NCBI RefSeq assembly: GCF_047553045.1
Contig: NZ_CP180208.1
Location: 558,001 to 622,000 of the forward strand
Source of the DNA: Sphingomonas_L flavalba_A
Lineage (GTDB): Bacteria; Pseudomonadota; Alphaproteobacteria; Sphingomonadales; Sphingomonadaceae
Direction: 5' to 3'
DNA length: 64,000 nt
The notes beneath the pieces are model-generated. The model ran no database searches. It had not been told where the DNA came from and saw nothing but the letters and a program-made list of their open reading frames with translations. Shown in pieces: positions 1-8,578 of this stretch. A program made the translations under genes and the position numbers. Position 1 is the stretch's first letter. Every line of letters begins with the position of its first letter.

Positions 1-110
1 GCGGTAAGCCGCCGCCGCGCTTCCCCCGCCGCCGGTTTCACGCGCGGTGGCCCGGCGATTCTATTGCGGGCGCGGCGGCCGGCCGTATAATCGCCGGCAG
101 AGAGTGACCC

Positions 111-1115
111 TTGTCCGAAAAAATTCGCACCATCTATGATCTTGCCAGGCTGGCGGGGGTATCCGCGGCGACGGTGTCTAGGGCGCTGGCGGGCAAGGAC
201 GTCGTCAATTCGGAAACGTCCGAACGCATTCGTGCGCTGGCCAAGCAGCATGATTTCCGACCGAGCGCGCTGGCCCGCAACCTGCGCACCCGCCGGCGCG
301 GCGCGGTGGGGGTTGTCGTGCCGCTGGGGCATGACCGCGGGCAGCACCTGTCCGATCCGTTTTTCATGACGCTGATCGGCTGCCTCGCCGACGAGTTCAC
401 CGAGCGCGATTTCGACCTGGTGCTGTCGCGCGTGATCCCCAGCCATGACGACTGGCTGATCAAGCTGGTCGACGCCAACCGTGTCGACGGGCTGATCATT
501 ATCGGCCAGTCCGACCAGTCCGACGTGCTCGACCGGATGGCCGCCGACTACCTGCCGATGGTGGTGTGGGGCGGTTTCGTCCAGGGGCAGGTGCATTGTT
601 CGATCGGCACCGACAATTTCCTGGGCGGGCGGCTGGCGACCGAGCACCTGATCGCACGCGGCTGCCGCAACATCGTCTTCCTCGGCAATACGCAGGCGAT
701 CGAGCCATCGCTGCGCCTGCAGGGCGCGCAGGCGGCGATCCGCGCGCGGCCGGACATCGCACTGGTCGATACCCCGGCCCATTTCGCCTCCGAGGTCAGC
801 GGCGCCGATATCGCCGGGTTCCTCGACGCGGTCGCCCATCCGATCGACGGCATTTTCGCCGCATCCGACGTAATCGCCCTGACCGCGATCCAGGTGCTGG
901 CGGCGCGCGGCCTGTCGGTGCCCGGCGACATAAGGGTCGTCGGCTATGACGACCTGTTCCTCGCGCGGACCGGGGTGCCGCCGCTGACCACCGTGCGCCA
1001 GAACATCGCGCTCGGTGCGTCGCACCTTGTCGAGAGCCTGCTGCGCCGGATCGCCGGCGAGCCGACCGGATCGGTCGTGCTCAACCCCGAACTGGTGGTG
1101 CGCGGATCGACCTGA
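111..1115 (+). CDS. LacI-family transcriptional regulator
   Basis: A cytoplasmic sugar- or effector-responsive repressor of 334 residues, the usual LacI/GalR length. The N-terminus carries the family helix-turn-helix (about residues 7-28, DLARLAGVSAATVSRAL), followed by a hinge and a periplasmic-binding-protein-like effector domain (about 60-330) that includes the typical GYDD segment near residue 282. The start is TTG at 111; the helix-turn-helix begins a few residues later, so no later start is possible. It sits beside the esterase/ceramidase-like pair, whose shared promoter carries two LacI-type palindromes. It is therefore the best local candidate for the factor that binds the GCAATCGATTGC sites across 3-24 kb. 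The family call is firm; the regulon assignment is inferred. Confidence 0.93.
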   Translation: MSEKIRTIYDLARLAGVSAATVSRALAGKDVVNSETSERIRALAKQHDFRPSALARNLRTRRRGAVGVVVPLGHDRGQHLSDPFFMTLIGCLADEFTERDFDLVLSRVIPSHDDWLIKLVDANRVDGLIIIGQSDQSDVLDRMAADYLPMVVWGGFVQGQVHCSIGTDNFLGGRLATEHLIARGCRNIVFLGNTQAIEPSLRLQGAQAAIRARPDIALVDTPAHFASEVSGADIAGFLDAVAHPIDGIFAASDVIALTAIQVLAARGLSVPGDIRVVGYDDLFLARTGVPPLTTVRQNIALGASHLVESLLRRIAGEPTGSVVLNPELVVRGST

Positions 1116-1134
1116 GCGCCGTGCCGGGCGCCGG

Positions 1135-1315
1135 CTAGAGTTTGTCCTGTTTAAGCGGCACCGCCCTCCAGCGCCATTCCAACGATGCTGCGCATCTTCG
1201 AAACCTTGGCGCTTCCGTCCGCTCCCTCACCCGGCCTCCCAACGGCAGTATCATATGGGAGGCCGGGTGGGGGAGCGGGCCGGTGCCGTTTCCGCCTGAA
1301 GCGGACAAACTCTAG
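1135..1315. repeat. Nested palindromic intergenic element
   Basis: A 181-bp stretch built from nested inverted repeats. The outer arms are CTAGAGTTTGTCC (1135-1147) and its exact complement GGACAAACTCTAG (1303-1315). Inside lie CGGCACCG (1156-1163) and CGGTGCCG (1281-1288). The core is a 13-bp perfect hairpin, ACCCGGCCTCCCA (1229-1241) and TGGGAGGCCGGGT (1256-1268). This layout resembles a MITE or REP-type dispersed element, and it would also fold as a bidirectional terminator between the convergent LacI and esterase genes. The right outer arm contains the esterase stop codon. No transposase is present. Confidence 0.75.
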
Positions 1316-2994
1316 GCGAGCGCGGCCTGTTCGGCGGCGTCGGGCGCGATTTCCTGCCGGGTGTGATCGTCGAAGATCATCGTCGCATGCGCGGTGGTGG
1401 AGACGGGGTCCCAGCGCGGCATGCCGGGATGGTTGGGATTGCCGGACTGGGCGAAGGCGATCCAGGCATCGGCCATGATCGCTTCCAGCGCGGCGGCCGG
1501 CGCGCCGCCGCCGGTCATCGTCGGGCAGCGGTTGGCATTGGCGAACACGAACGGAATTTCCGCGCAGTGATAGGCGCGCGGCCGGCCGTCGAGCAGCGGC
1601 GGTGTGCGCGTGAACAGGTAGTTCCACGCCGGGGCGCCGCCCTGCCGCGCCTTGGCGGCGGTTTGGTCGATCGCGGCCCGGCGCACCGGCGCGGTCGCGA
1701 TCCGCGACCAGATGTCGCAGGGTTTGGCGCCCGGCGCGGCCGCGCGGAAGGCGGCGACGACGGCGGCGCCGCGGCCGGGATAGCTGTGCTCGGCGCGCTC
1801 CGCCAGCGTGGCTTCGGTCATCGCTTCGAAATCCGGCCGGGCGATGCCGGTTTCGAATTCGTTGAGGGTGGTGCCCACGATCATCGGCACGGCGGCGGAC
1901 ACCGACGGCGCATCCGGCGCGAAGGGCGCAGAGGGCAGCACGCTGCCATCGGCGACCGGGCCGAAGCCGAAGCGCGGGCGGCGGCGCGGGTCGAAGCCGC
2001 CGTCCGCCGGTGGGTTGGCGCGGCGCAGCGCCGCCTCGCCCGCCGCGCGCAACTGTGCGTAGGGGAGGGTTTGCAGCCGCCGGACATCCCCGGCCGCGAC
2101 GCCCAGTTCCCGCATCATCAGATCGGCGAGGTGGCGGCTGCGTTCCGGCGTCTGCGCCGAACTGAACGAACCGCTCTGCACGATCGCGCGGTGGAACAGG
2201 CCGCGCGCGGCGGGCATGGCCATCAGCGTCGACACCTTGGCGCCGCCGCCCGACTGGCCGAAGATGGTGACGCGACCCGGATCGCCGCCGAAGCCGGCGA
2301 TGTTGTCGCGTACCCATTCGAGCGCGGCGACGATGTCGAGCATGCCGACATTGCCGGATCGGGCAAAGGCGGGGTCGATGCCCGACAGATCGAGGAAGCC
2401 GAGCAGGTTGAGCCGGTGGTTGAGCGTCACCACGACGACGTCGCCGCGCCGGGCGAGATTGTGGCCGTCGAACGCCGGCAGGTCGTTGCCCGACCCGGCG
2501 GCGAAACCGCCGCCGTGGAGCCAGACCATCACCGGGCGCTGGCGCCCGTCCAGCCCCGGCGTCCAGACGTTGACCCGCAGGCAGTATTCGCCCTCTACGC
2601 TGTCGTTCCACTGGAAGATGAAGGCGTGTTCGTCGCTGAGCCGGCCATTGCCCTTGTCCTGTGGCGCGACGAGGCCGTAGCTGAGCGAACTGCGGATACC
2701 GCTCCACGGCTTGGGCGGGGCCGGCGGCATGAAGCGGTTGGCGCCGCCGGTGTCGTCGCCATAGGGAACGCCCTTGAAGCGGTGGATGCCATCGCGCGCA
2801 TAGCCCTGCACCAGCCCGGCGGTGGTTTTCACCACCGACTGGCCGGCCCCGGACAGGATCGCGCCGGCGCCGGGCGATGCCGGTGCGGCGCGTGCGCCGG
2901 TGGGGGTGCCGAGCGCGCTGGCGGCGCCGAGAGCGGTGACGGCACCGCCGAGCAGCGTGCGGCGGGTTACGGTGGGCGCGTGGCGATCGTCCAT
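1312..2994 (-). CDS. Type-B carboxylesterase, Tat-exported
   Basis: A carboxylesterase/lipase of the cholinesterase fold, 560 residues, predicted to hydrolyse carboxylic esters outside the cytoplasm. The N-terminus has a twin-arginine signal (R11-R12, RRTLLGG) and a hydrophobic stretch ending near ARAAPA. The oxyanion-hole segment HGGGF is at 160-164, the nucleophile Ser248 lies in FGQSGGG, and the C-terminal His motif is in AYHCAEIPF. The ATG at 2994 is chosen because AGGGGAGG precedes it and the signal peptide follows directly. It is transcribed divergently from the ceramidase-like gene across a promoter with two LacI-type sites and one IclR-type site. The natural ester substrate is unknown. 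Confidence 0.92.
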   Translation of the reverse strand: MDDRHAPTVTRRTLLGGAVTALGAASALGTPTGARAAPASPGAGAILSGAGQSVVKTTAGLVQGYARDGIHRFKGVPYGDDTGGANRFMPPAPPKPWSGIRSSLSYGLVAPQDKGNGRLSDEHAFIFQWNDSVEGEYCLRVNVWTPGLDGRQRPVMVWLHGGGFAAGSGNDLPAFDGHNLARRGDVVVVTLNHRLNLLGFLDLSGIDPAFARSGNVGMLDIVAALEWVRDNIAGFGGDPGRVTIFGQSGGGAKVSTLMAMPAARGLFHRAIVQSGSFSSAQTPERSRHLADLMMRELGVAAGDVRRLQTLPYAQLRAAGEAALRRANPPADGGFDPRRRPRFGFGPVADGSVLPSAPFAPDAPSVSAAVPMIVGTTLNEFETGIARPDFEAMTEATLAERAEHSYPGRGAAVVAAFRAAAPGAKPCDIWSRIATAPVRRAAIDQTAAKARQGGAPAWNYLFTRTPPLLDGRPRAYHCAEIPFVFANANRCPTMTGGGAPAAALEAIMADAWIAFAQSGNPNHPGMPRWDPVSTTAHATMIFDDHTRQEIAPDAAEQAALA

Positions 2995-3013
2995 GATATC
3001 CTCCCCTGTTTCG

Positions 3014-3025
3014 GCAATCGATTTC
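3014..3025. promoter_or_regulatory. LacI-type operator (one mismatch)
   Basis: GCAATCGATTTC differs by one base from the perfect palindrome GCAATCGATTGC found elsewhere in this window. It lies about 20 bp upstream of the carboxylesterase start, a position suited to repression. Confidence 0.6.
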
Positions 3026-3062
3026 ATATTTTTCCGGCCGCGCACCATCGAAACATGGTCTG

Positions 3063-3077
3063 TTCCGCTGGATGGAA
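3063..3077. promoter_or_regulatory. IclR-type operator candidate
   Basis: TTCCGCTGGATGGAA has the TTCC-N7-GGAA spacing shared with six other sites in the island, and its arms extend to GTTCC/GGAAC. It lies between the two LacI-type sites of the same divergent promoter. Confidence 0.5.
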
Positions 3078-3121
3078 CGACGGCCGACGCGGCTGGCCGG
3101 GCAGGGGTGCGCCAGGGTAGT

Positions 3122-3133
3122 GCAACCGATTGC
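3122..3133. promoter_or_regulatory. LacI-type operator (one mismatch)
   Basis: GCAACCGATTGC, one base off the perfect palindrome, 48 bp upstream of the ceramidase-like gene. With the site at 3014 it brackets the divergent promoter, an arrangement compatible with repression loops. Confidence 0.6.
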
Positions 3134-3181
3134 GGGCGCGCGCGGCAATGACCGGCGGGGACGGAAGCGCGGGAGAGGCGG

Positions 3182-4561
3182 ATGAGCGGCGGGCTGACAA
3201 GGGGATTGCGGCTGGCGCTGGCCGGTGCGTGGCTGGTGCTGGCGGCGCCGGGCACGGCGGCGGCGGTGGCTGCGGGCGGGGACGGCCTGAGGGCCGGCGC
3301 GGCGAAGGTCGACGTCACCCCGGCGGCCGATGCAATGCCGGAACGGATGCTGGGCGTGCTCGACCCGTTGCAGGTTCGCGCGCTGGTTATCGAGGCGGGC
3401 GGCGCGCGGGCGGCGCTGGTCTCCGTCGACGCGGGCGGCATCGGCGAAGCGGTGTGGGACAGGGTGCGGACGCGGGCGGTGCGCGAACTGGGCATTCCGG
3501 AGACCCGGCTTCTGCTGACCGCGACCCACACCCACAGCGCGCCGTTCGGCCCCGCGCCGGGGCTTGACGACAAAATCGTCGCGGCGATCCGCGATGCGGC
3601 GCGCGCGCTGCGCCCGGCGCGCATGGCCTGGGGCACCGGCCGGTCGTACATCAACGTCAACCGCACCATCATCGACCCGGACAGCCAGCGTTGGTGGGAA
3701 GGGCCGAACGAGGACGGGCCGTCGGACAAGACGGTGGCGGTGCTGCGTTTCGACACGCCGGAGGGCGCGCCGATCGCGGTGTATTACAATTACGCGGTGC
3801 ACGCGGTGATCACCGGCAATCTGGACATGATCAGCGCCGACATTCCCGGCGCCGCGTCGCGCTATATCGAGGAATCGCTGGGCGACGGCGCGGTGGCGCT
3901 GTGGTCGACCGGCGCCGCCGGCGACCAGAACCCGATCTATTTCCAGCAGACCTACGATTTGCGGGCGATCCGCATCGCCGCCTATGCCGCGCGCGGCGAG
4001 GATATCGCCAACGCCATGCCGCCGGGCGGGCAGGGCATGGACCGTAGCGACCCGCGCGTCGCACGGCTGATGGCGCAGCAGCGGCAGATGGCGCTGTCCA
4101 TGGGCCAGATGCTGGGCGAGGAGGTGCTGCACGTGCTGCGCGCGAAGCTGACGCGGCCGGCCGCCGCCGCCAGCATCGCCGGCGCGCAGAAGACCGTCAC
4201 CTGCCCCGGCCGCCGCCGCACCGACAGCGGGCGCGCCGGCTATGCCGGCAGCTATGTCGATGCCGATCCGGTCGCGATCCGGCTGAGCCTGCTGCGGGTT
4301 GGAGACGTGGTGATCGGCGGTGTCAACGCCGAGCTGTTCACGACGATCGCCCAGCGGTTCAAGCGCGAATCCCCGTACAAGCAGACGATGATGGCGACGC
4401 TGACCAACGGATCGGCCGCGTCCGGCTACATCCCCAACGAGACGGCGTTCGGATACCAGACCTTCGAGGTGCTGTCGTCCCGCCTGAAGCCGGGTTGCGC
4501 GGAACAGGCGATCGTCACCGGGCTGGTCGACCTGATCGGCGCGGTCGACGGAGGCCGTTAG
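3182..4561 (+). CDS. Neutral/alkaline ceramidase-like amidohydrolase, exported
   Basis: A secreted or periplasmic hydrolase of 459 residues resembling the N-terminal catalytic domain of neutral/alkaline non-lysosomal ceramidases, zinc enzymes that cleave amide-linked acyl chains. A signal peptide covers about residues 1-28. The metal-binding motif TATHTHSAP is at about 113-121, a second conserved His is in NYAVHAVIT, and GAAGDQNP corresponds to the family's conserved block. It is shorter than full-length neutral ceramidases (about 650 residues) because no C-terminal Ig-like domain is present, so the true substrate may not be ceramide. The ATG follows GGAGAGGCGG. It is divergent from the carboxylesterase and shares its doubly-operated promoter. 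Confidence 0.82.
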   Translation: MSGGLTRGLRLALAGAWLVLAAPGTAAAVAAGGDGLRAGAAKVDVTPAADAMPERMLGVLDPLQVRALVIEAGGARAALVSVDAGGIGEAVWDRVRTRAVRELGIPETRLLLTATHTHSAPFGPAPGLDDKIVAAIRDAARALRPARMAWGTGRSYINVNRTIIDPDSQRWWEGPNEDGPSDKTVAVLRFDTPEGAPIAVYYNYAVHAVITGNLDMISADIPGAASRYIEESLGDGAVALWSTGAAGDQNPIYFQQTYDLRAIRIAAYAARGEDIANAMPPGGQGMDRSDPRVARLMAQQRQMALSMGQMLGEEVLHVLRAKLTRPAAAASIAGAQKTVTCPGRRRTDSGRAGYAGSYVDADPVAIRLSLLRVGDVVIGGVNAELFTTIAQRFKRESPYKQTMMATLTNGSAASGYIPNETAFGYQTFEVLSSRLKPGCAEQAIVTGLVDLIGAVDGGR

Positions 4562-4583
4562 GCGAAGCGAGGGGAGACGGACA

Positions 4584-5675
4584 ATGCCACCTGTTTCGGG
4601 AAAGCTGCTGGGGGCCGCCATTGCCGTGGCGCTGGCCACGGGCGGGCCGGCGCAACCGGGGAGCGCCACGGCACCGGCCGCGCCGGCCGCCGACGGCACG
4701 GTGGTGCTGGACGGCACCAGGGTGCCGCCGTCGCGGCTGCTCAGCCCGGAAGGGGCCGCCTATCTGCGCCACCTGATCGTCGACAAGCCGTTCGCGGGCG
4801 GGCCGGGGCTGTCCGATATCGTCGGCGAGCGTGCGCATCAGGACCGGATCATGCGCGGTTTCCTGGAGCCGATGCGGCGGCGCTACGCCGTGCATGTCGA
4901 GGAACAGCGGATCGGCGGCGTGGTGACCGATGTCGTCACCCCGGCCGACGGGATCGCCCCGGAGAACCGCGACCGGGTGCTGATCAACATCCACGGTGGC
5001 GGGTTCGTTACCGGCGGGCGGACGGCGTCGCTGGTCGAATCGGTGCCGCTGGCCGCGCTGATGCGGATCAAGGTGATCTCGATCGATTACCGGATGAGCC
5101 CGGAATATCGGTTTCCGGCGGCGAGCGAGGATGTCGCGGCGGTCTACCGCGCCGTGCTGAAGCAATACGACCCGGCGCGGATCGCACTTTATGGCTGTTC
5201 GGCCGGTGGCATGCTGACCGCGCAGGCGATCGCCTGGTTCCGCAAGGAGGGGTTGCCGCGCCCGGCGGCGATCGGGGTGTTCTGCGCGTCGCTCGGCAAG
5301 ATCGCCGAGGGCGATTCCGCCGTGCTGGCCGGGCCGTTGACCGGCGCCCGGCCGGCGGGTGGGGCGGAGGGCGCCCCCCGCCGCCCGCCGGGATACATGA
5401 CCGGCGCGGGCGACGACGATCCGCTGGCCTATCCGCAACAGTCTGCGGCGTTGCTGGCGGCGTTTCCGCCGACGCTGTTCATCACCGGCACGCGGGCGTT
5501 CGAATTCAGCGCCGCCCTCAATTCCCACAACCGCCTGACCGCCGCCGGGGTGGAAAGCCGTTTTCACGGCTGGGACGGCATGTTCCACGGATTCTTCTAC
5601 AACAGCGAGATGCCGGAGGCGCGCGAAGCCTATGCGATCATGGCCCGGTTCTTCGACAGCCATATGGCGCGGTAG
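4584..5675 (+). CDS. Alpha/beta hydrolase (HSL-like esterase), exported
   Basis: A 363-residue esterase of the hormone-sensitive-lipase group with a probable signal peptide (residues 1 to about 30). The oxyanion hole HGGGF is near residue 137, the nucleophile is in YGCSAGG near 211-217, and a His is available in MFHGFF near the C-terminus. Where relatives usually carry the acid residue (TGTRD), this protein reads TGTRAFE, so the catalytic acid may be displaced or absent. It follows the ceramidase-like gene by 22 bp on the same strand and is probably co-transcribed, making it the second exported hydrolase of that transcript. Substrate unknown. Confidence 0.85.
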   Translation: MPPVSGKLLGAAIAVALATGGPAQPGSATAPAAPAADGTVVLDGTRVPPSRLLSPEGAAYLRHLIVDKPFAGGPGLSDIVGERAHQDRIMRGFLEPMRRRYAVHVEEQRIGGVVTDVVTPADGIAPENRDRVLINIHGGGFVTGGRTASLVESVPLAALMRIKVISIDYRMSPEYRFPAASEDVAAVYRAVLKQYDPARIALYGCSAGGMLTAQAIAWFRKEGLPRPAAIGVFCASLGKIAEGDSAVLAGPLTGARPAGGAEGAPRRPPGYMTGAGDDDPLAYPQQSAALLAAFPPTLFITGTRAFEFSAALNSHNRLTAAGVESRFHGWDGMFHGFFYNSEMPEAREAYAIMARFFDSHMAR

Positions 5676-5722
5676 AGCGCGAACGGGACGTTGAACGGGA
5701 TGGCGGGCAGGCGAAGGGCCGG

Positions 5723-6670
5723 TCAGGGCCGGCCGGACGCGATCCGTTTCATCAGCGCCGGGTCCGGCAGCGGATGCGCCCCTTCGGTATCGAAGGTTTC
5801 GAGCGAACCGATCTGGCGTGCGATCGCGGCGGCGGTGCGTTGCAGCGCGACGACGTAGCGCCGGGCGTCGTCGGGCGACACCGCGCGGCGGAAGAAGGTC
5901 AGCCCGATCGCCGCCGCGACCCGGTCGCCGATCATGATCGGCACGGCAAGCGTACCGGAGTTGCGCGGTTCCGTGCCGGGATCGCGTTCGGCGTAGCCCT
6001 GGCTGCGCGCCCGTTCGACCCGCCATTCCAACCAGCCGCTTTCGCGGCTGGCGAGCAGATCCGCCTCCCGCTCATAAGCAAGGTTACGCAGCATCCGCCG
6101 TTCCGAGTCCGGGCAGAAGGCGTAATAGGCAAGGCCGAGCGCGTTGGAAAACAGGCTGAGCCGCATGTTCAGCGTCGAATGGAACGGCGAGTTCGACGTA
6201 TCGTGAATGGTGCTGAAGCGGATGACGATCGCGTCCTTGTCGAGGATGGCGACGCCCGACGGCCAGTTCAGTTCGCGGGTCAGCGCGATCGCCCAGGGCC
6301 GGGCCGCTTCGACGACCAGCGGATCGCCCTGATAGCCGCAACTGAGCGACTGGGTCCGCATGGTCACGCAATAGCCGTTCTGGCGCGGGTCCCTGGCGAC
6401 ATAGCCGCTTTGCGCCAGCGTCTGCATCATGCGGACGATCGTCGGCTTGGGCAGGCCGGTGTCCTTGTGCAGTTGGCCGACGGTGCTCCACGGACGCCGG
6501 TTCAGCGCCTCCAGCAGTTCGAAGGCGCGGGTGACCGCCTGGATATTGGTCGGTGACGGCGGGTTGGCCGGGGAGCGATCGAGCGGGCTGCGGATCGAGC
6601 CGAGCCGGCGATATTGCTGGTCGCGTCCCGCATCGCCGCCGCCGGTGTCGAAGGTCGGTTCGCCGTTCAC
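5723..6670 (-). CDS. IclR-family transcriptional regulator
   Basis: A 315-residue regulator with an N-terminal winged helix-turn-helix (about residues 30-85, including VGQLHKDTGLPKPTIVRMM) and a C-terminal effector domain of the IclR type (about 100-290). The GTG start at 6670 is chosen because it gives a 4-base GTGA overlap with the upstream amidohydrolase, so the two genes are translationally coupled. IclR proteins usually sense aromatic or organic-acid intermediates and bind short palindromes. The repeated TTCC-N7-GGAA sites across the island are the natural candidates for its targets, though this is inferred. Convergent with the esterase ending at 5675. Confidence 0.92.
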   Translation of the reverse strand: MNGEPTFDTGGGDAGRDQQYRRLGSIRSPLDRSPANPPSPTNIQAVTRAFELLEALNRRPWSTVGQLHKDTGLPKPTIVRMMQTLAQSGYVARDPRQNGYCVTMRTQSLSCGYQGDPLVVEAARPWAIALTRELNWPSGVAILDKDAIVIRFSTIHDTSNSPFHSTLNMRLSLFSNALGLAYYAFCPDSERRMLRNLAYEREADLLASRESGWLEWRVERARSQGYAERDPGTEPRNSGTLAVPIMIGDRVAAAIGLTFFRRAVSPDDARRYVVALQRTAAAIARQIGSLETFDTEGAHPLPDPALMKRIASGRP

Positions 6671-7524
6671 GCCGCCGGAAAGCCGTAGAGCCGGGCGGGA
6701 TTGTCGACCAGCATGCACCGTCGCGTTTCCGCATCGGCGACATAGGCGGGGATCAGGTCGACCAGATCGCGTTCGTCGACTTTCGCCTTGAGATTGGGGT
6801 GCGGATAGTCCGTGCCCCACAGGATGCGATCCGGCCGCGCCGCGACGAGCGCGCGGGCGTAAGGCAGGGCGCCGTCATAGGGGGAGGGCACCATGCGTTC
6901 CGCGCCCGAAAGCTTTACCCAGGCGCCGTCGCGGCGGAGCAGATCGAGCAGGGCGCGGAAGGCGGGCTGTTCGACGCCGGCGGCCGGGTCGACCCGGCCC
7001 ATATGGTCGATGACGAACGGCACCGGCAGCGCGGCGAAATTTTCGTGCAGGGTGAGAATGTCGTCGTCCTTGACGTGAAGAACGACGTGCCAGCCGAGCG
7101 AGGCGGCCCGCGCGACGCTGCGCGAGAACACATCCGGTTCCGGCCACAGGCCGAGCGAGCGAACGAAGTTGAAGCGGATGCCGCAGACCCCCGCCGCCGC
7201 CATCGCTTCCAGTTCCGCGTCGGTGATCGCATTGTCGATTACCGCGACGCCGCGATAGGCGTCGGGTCGCCAGGCAAGGGCGTCGAGCATCGCGCGATTG
7301 TCGGTGCCGTGGGCGCTGGCCTGGACGATCACCGCGCGATCGACGCCGAGCCGGGCATGGAGCGCGGCCAGTGTTTCCTTCGGCGTGTCGGTCGGTTCAT
7401 AGGCGCGCGCCGGCGCGTAGGGGAAGCGGTCCGGCGGGCCGAAGACATGGCAATGCGTGTCGCAGCTGCCCGGCGGCAGGGTGAAATGCCGTGTTGCCGC
7501 GCCTGCCTGCCCCGCCTGATCCAC
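6667..7524 (-). CDS. Amidohydrolase, LigI/2-pyrone-4,6-dicarboxylate lactonase-like
   Basis: A TIM-barrel amidohydrolase of 285 residues. The CDTHCHVFG motif near the N-terminus supplies the HxH of the family, and GTDYPHPN near the C-terminus supplies the catalytic Asp. The pattern around it (PPGSCDTHCHVFGP, GIRFNF) matches LigI-type 2-pyrone-4,6-dicarboxylate lactonases and related lactonases, which open lactone rings in aromatic catabolism. The start is GTG at 7524, preceded by GGAGGGG. It is the first gene of a two-gene operon with the IclR regulator and is divergent from a second amidohydrolase. The exact lactone or amide substrate cannot be read from the sequence. Confidence 0.87.
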   Translation of the reverse strand: MDQAGQAGAATRHFTLPPGSCDTHCHVFGPPDRFPYAPARAYEPTDTPKETLAALHARLGVDRAVIVQASAHGTDNRAMLDALAWRPDAYRGVAVIDNAITDAELEAMAAAGVCGIRFNFVRSLGLWPEPDVFSRSVARAASLGWHVVLHVKDDDILTLHENFAALPVPFVIDHMGRVDPAAGVEQPAFRALLDLLRRDGAWVKLSGAERMVPSPYDGALPYARALVAARPDRILWGTDYPHPNLKAKVDERDLVDLIPAYVADAETRRCMLVDNPARLYGFPAA

Positions 7525-7610
7525 CCGCGATCCCCTCCGCTTACGCCTTGTCGTTGACAGCCGCGGGCTTAGCTTGCCGTAACGGCGCGGCCGTCCCTAT
7601 TATCCGAATG

Positions 7611-7625
7611 TTCCACGATGCGAAA
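7611..7625. promoter_or_regulatory. IclR-type operator candidate (weak)
   Basis: TTCCACGATGCGAAA matches the island's TTCC-N7-GGAA pattern imperfectly but closely resembles TTCCGCGATACGGAA at 20040. It lies in the divergent promoter of the two amidohydrolase genes. Confidence 0.35.
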
Positions 7626-7675
7626 TGGACGAATGGCCGGTCGCACCGGCGGCGGTGCGCGCCTAAAAGCAGGCC

Positions 7676-8497
7676 ATGACGACCGCGCCTCGTATCGATT
7701 GCCACGCCCATATCTACACCCGCGCCATGCCGCTTGCCCCCGACGCCTGGCACCGCCCGCCCGGCGACGCGACCGTCGCCCAGTATCTGGACCAGCTCCG
7801 CCGGCACGGGATCAGCCACGGCGTGCTGGCGGCGGCCAGCCTTTATGGGACCAACAACGCCTATGCGCTGTCGGCGACCGGGGCGCACCCGAACTTGAAA
7901 ACGACGGTGATCGTCGCGCCGTCCGCCGACCGGGCGACGTTGCTGGCGATGCAGGCGGTCGGGGCGGTGGGCTTTCGCCTCCAGCTTCGCAACCGGCTGG
8001 TCCCCGACCTGACGGCGCCCGACTGGCAGGGGTTGCTGGGCCATATGGCGGCGATCGGCTGGCACATGGAGTTGCACGACGATCTGGTCCGCCTGCCGCC
8101 GTTGATCGAGGCGGTCGAGCGCGCCGGAGTGCGGCTGGTCGTCGACCATTTCGGCCGGCCGGCCAATCGCGGCGAAGTCGACGGACCGGCGTTCGAGGCG
8201 TTGCTCGCCGCCGTCGGGCGGGGCAATTGCTGGGTCAAGGTGGCGTCCGGTTTTCGCCTGGAGGACCCGGCGGCGGAGCAGGCGGCCTTTGACCGGCTGC
8301 TGGCGCGGGGCGGCGCGCAACGGCTGTTGTGGGGCAGCGACTGGCCGTTCGCCAATTTCGAGGACCGGGTGTCCTATCCATCGGCGATCACCGATTACCG
8401 CCGGATCGCGCCGGACCCGGCGTTGCGCGCGGCGATCGACCGCACCGGTTTCGCCTTCTACTTTCCCGAGTGTGTTCCGCCAGACGGAATAGCCTGA
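7676..8497 (+). CDS. Amidohydrolase family 2 lactonase-like protein
   Basis: A second cytoplasmic TIM-barrel amidohydrolase (273 residues), related to but distinct from its divergent neighbour. The metal-site HxH is in IDCHAHIYTR at the N-terminus, a conserved His is in VVDHFGRP, and the C-terminal Asp is in LLWGSDWPFANFED. Family members hydrolyse lactones or decarboxylate carboxylic acids. The last codons overlap an IclR-type palindrome at 8475-8489. The flavin reductase and MFS carrier lie downstream on the same strand, about 80 bp away, so this gene may head the catabolic run. Substrate unknown. Confidence 0.87.
   Translation: MTTAPRIDCHAHIYTRAMPLAPDAWHRPPGDATVAQYLDQLRRHGISHGVLAAASLYGTNNAYALSATGAHPNLKTTVIVAPSADRATLLAMQAVGAVGFRLQLRNRLVPDLTAPDWQGLLGHMAAIGWHMELHDDLVRLPPLIEAVERAGVRLVVDHFGRPANRGEVDGPAFEALLAAVGRGNCWVKVASGFRLEDPAAEQAAFDRLLARGGAQRLLWGSDWPFANFEDRVSYPSAITDYRRIAPDPALRAAIDRTGFAFYFPECVPPDGIA
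8475..8489. promoter_or_regulatory. IclR-type operator
   Basis: TTCCGCCAGACGGAA, perfect 5-bp arms, differing by one base from the site at 20022. It lies inside the last codons of the upstream amidohydrolase and 90 bp before the flavin reductase, so it probably controls the transcript starting there. Confidence 0.6.
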
Positions 8498-8578
8498 ATC
8501 GCCCGCATCATTCGGCGCCGCGCCGCGCAAGATGAGCGCGATCCGCGGATCAGCGGATCGGTATGTGCGGGGATTTGA

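Noticed and set aside
3044..3059. ACCAT-N6-ATGGT inverted repeat in the esterase promoter
   Set aside because: Short arms, not repeated elsewhere in the window, and flanked by better-supported operators.
1151..4717. Very long minus-strand reading frame spanning the esterase and ceramidase-like genes
   Set aside because: It is the out-of-frame shadow of the real genes, with Arg/Ala/Gly-rich low-complexity translation typical of high-GC DNA.
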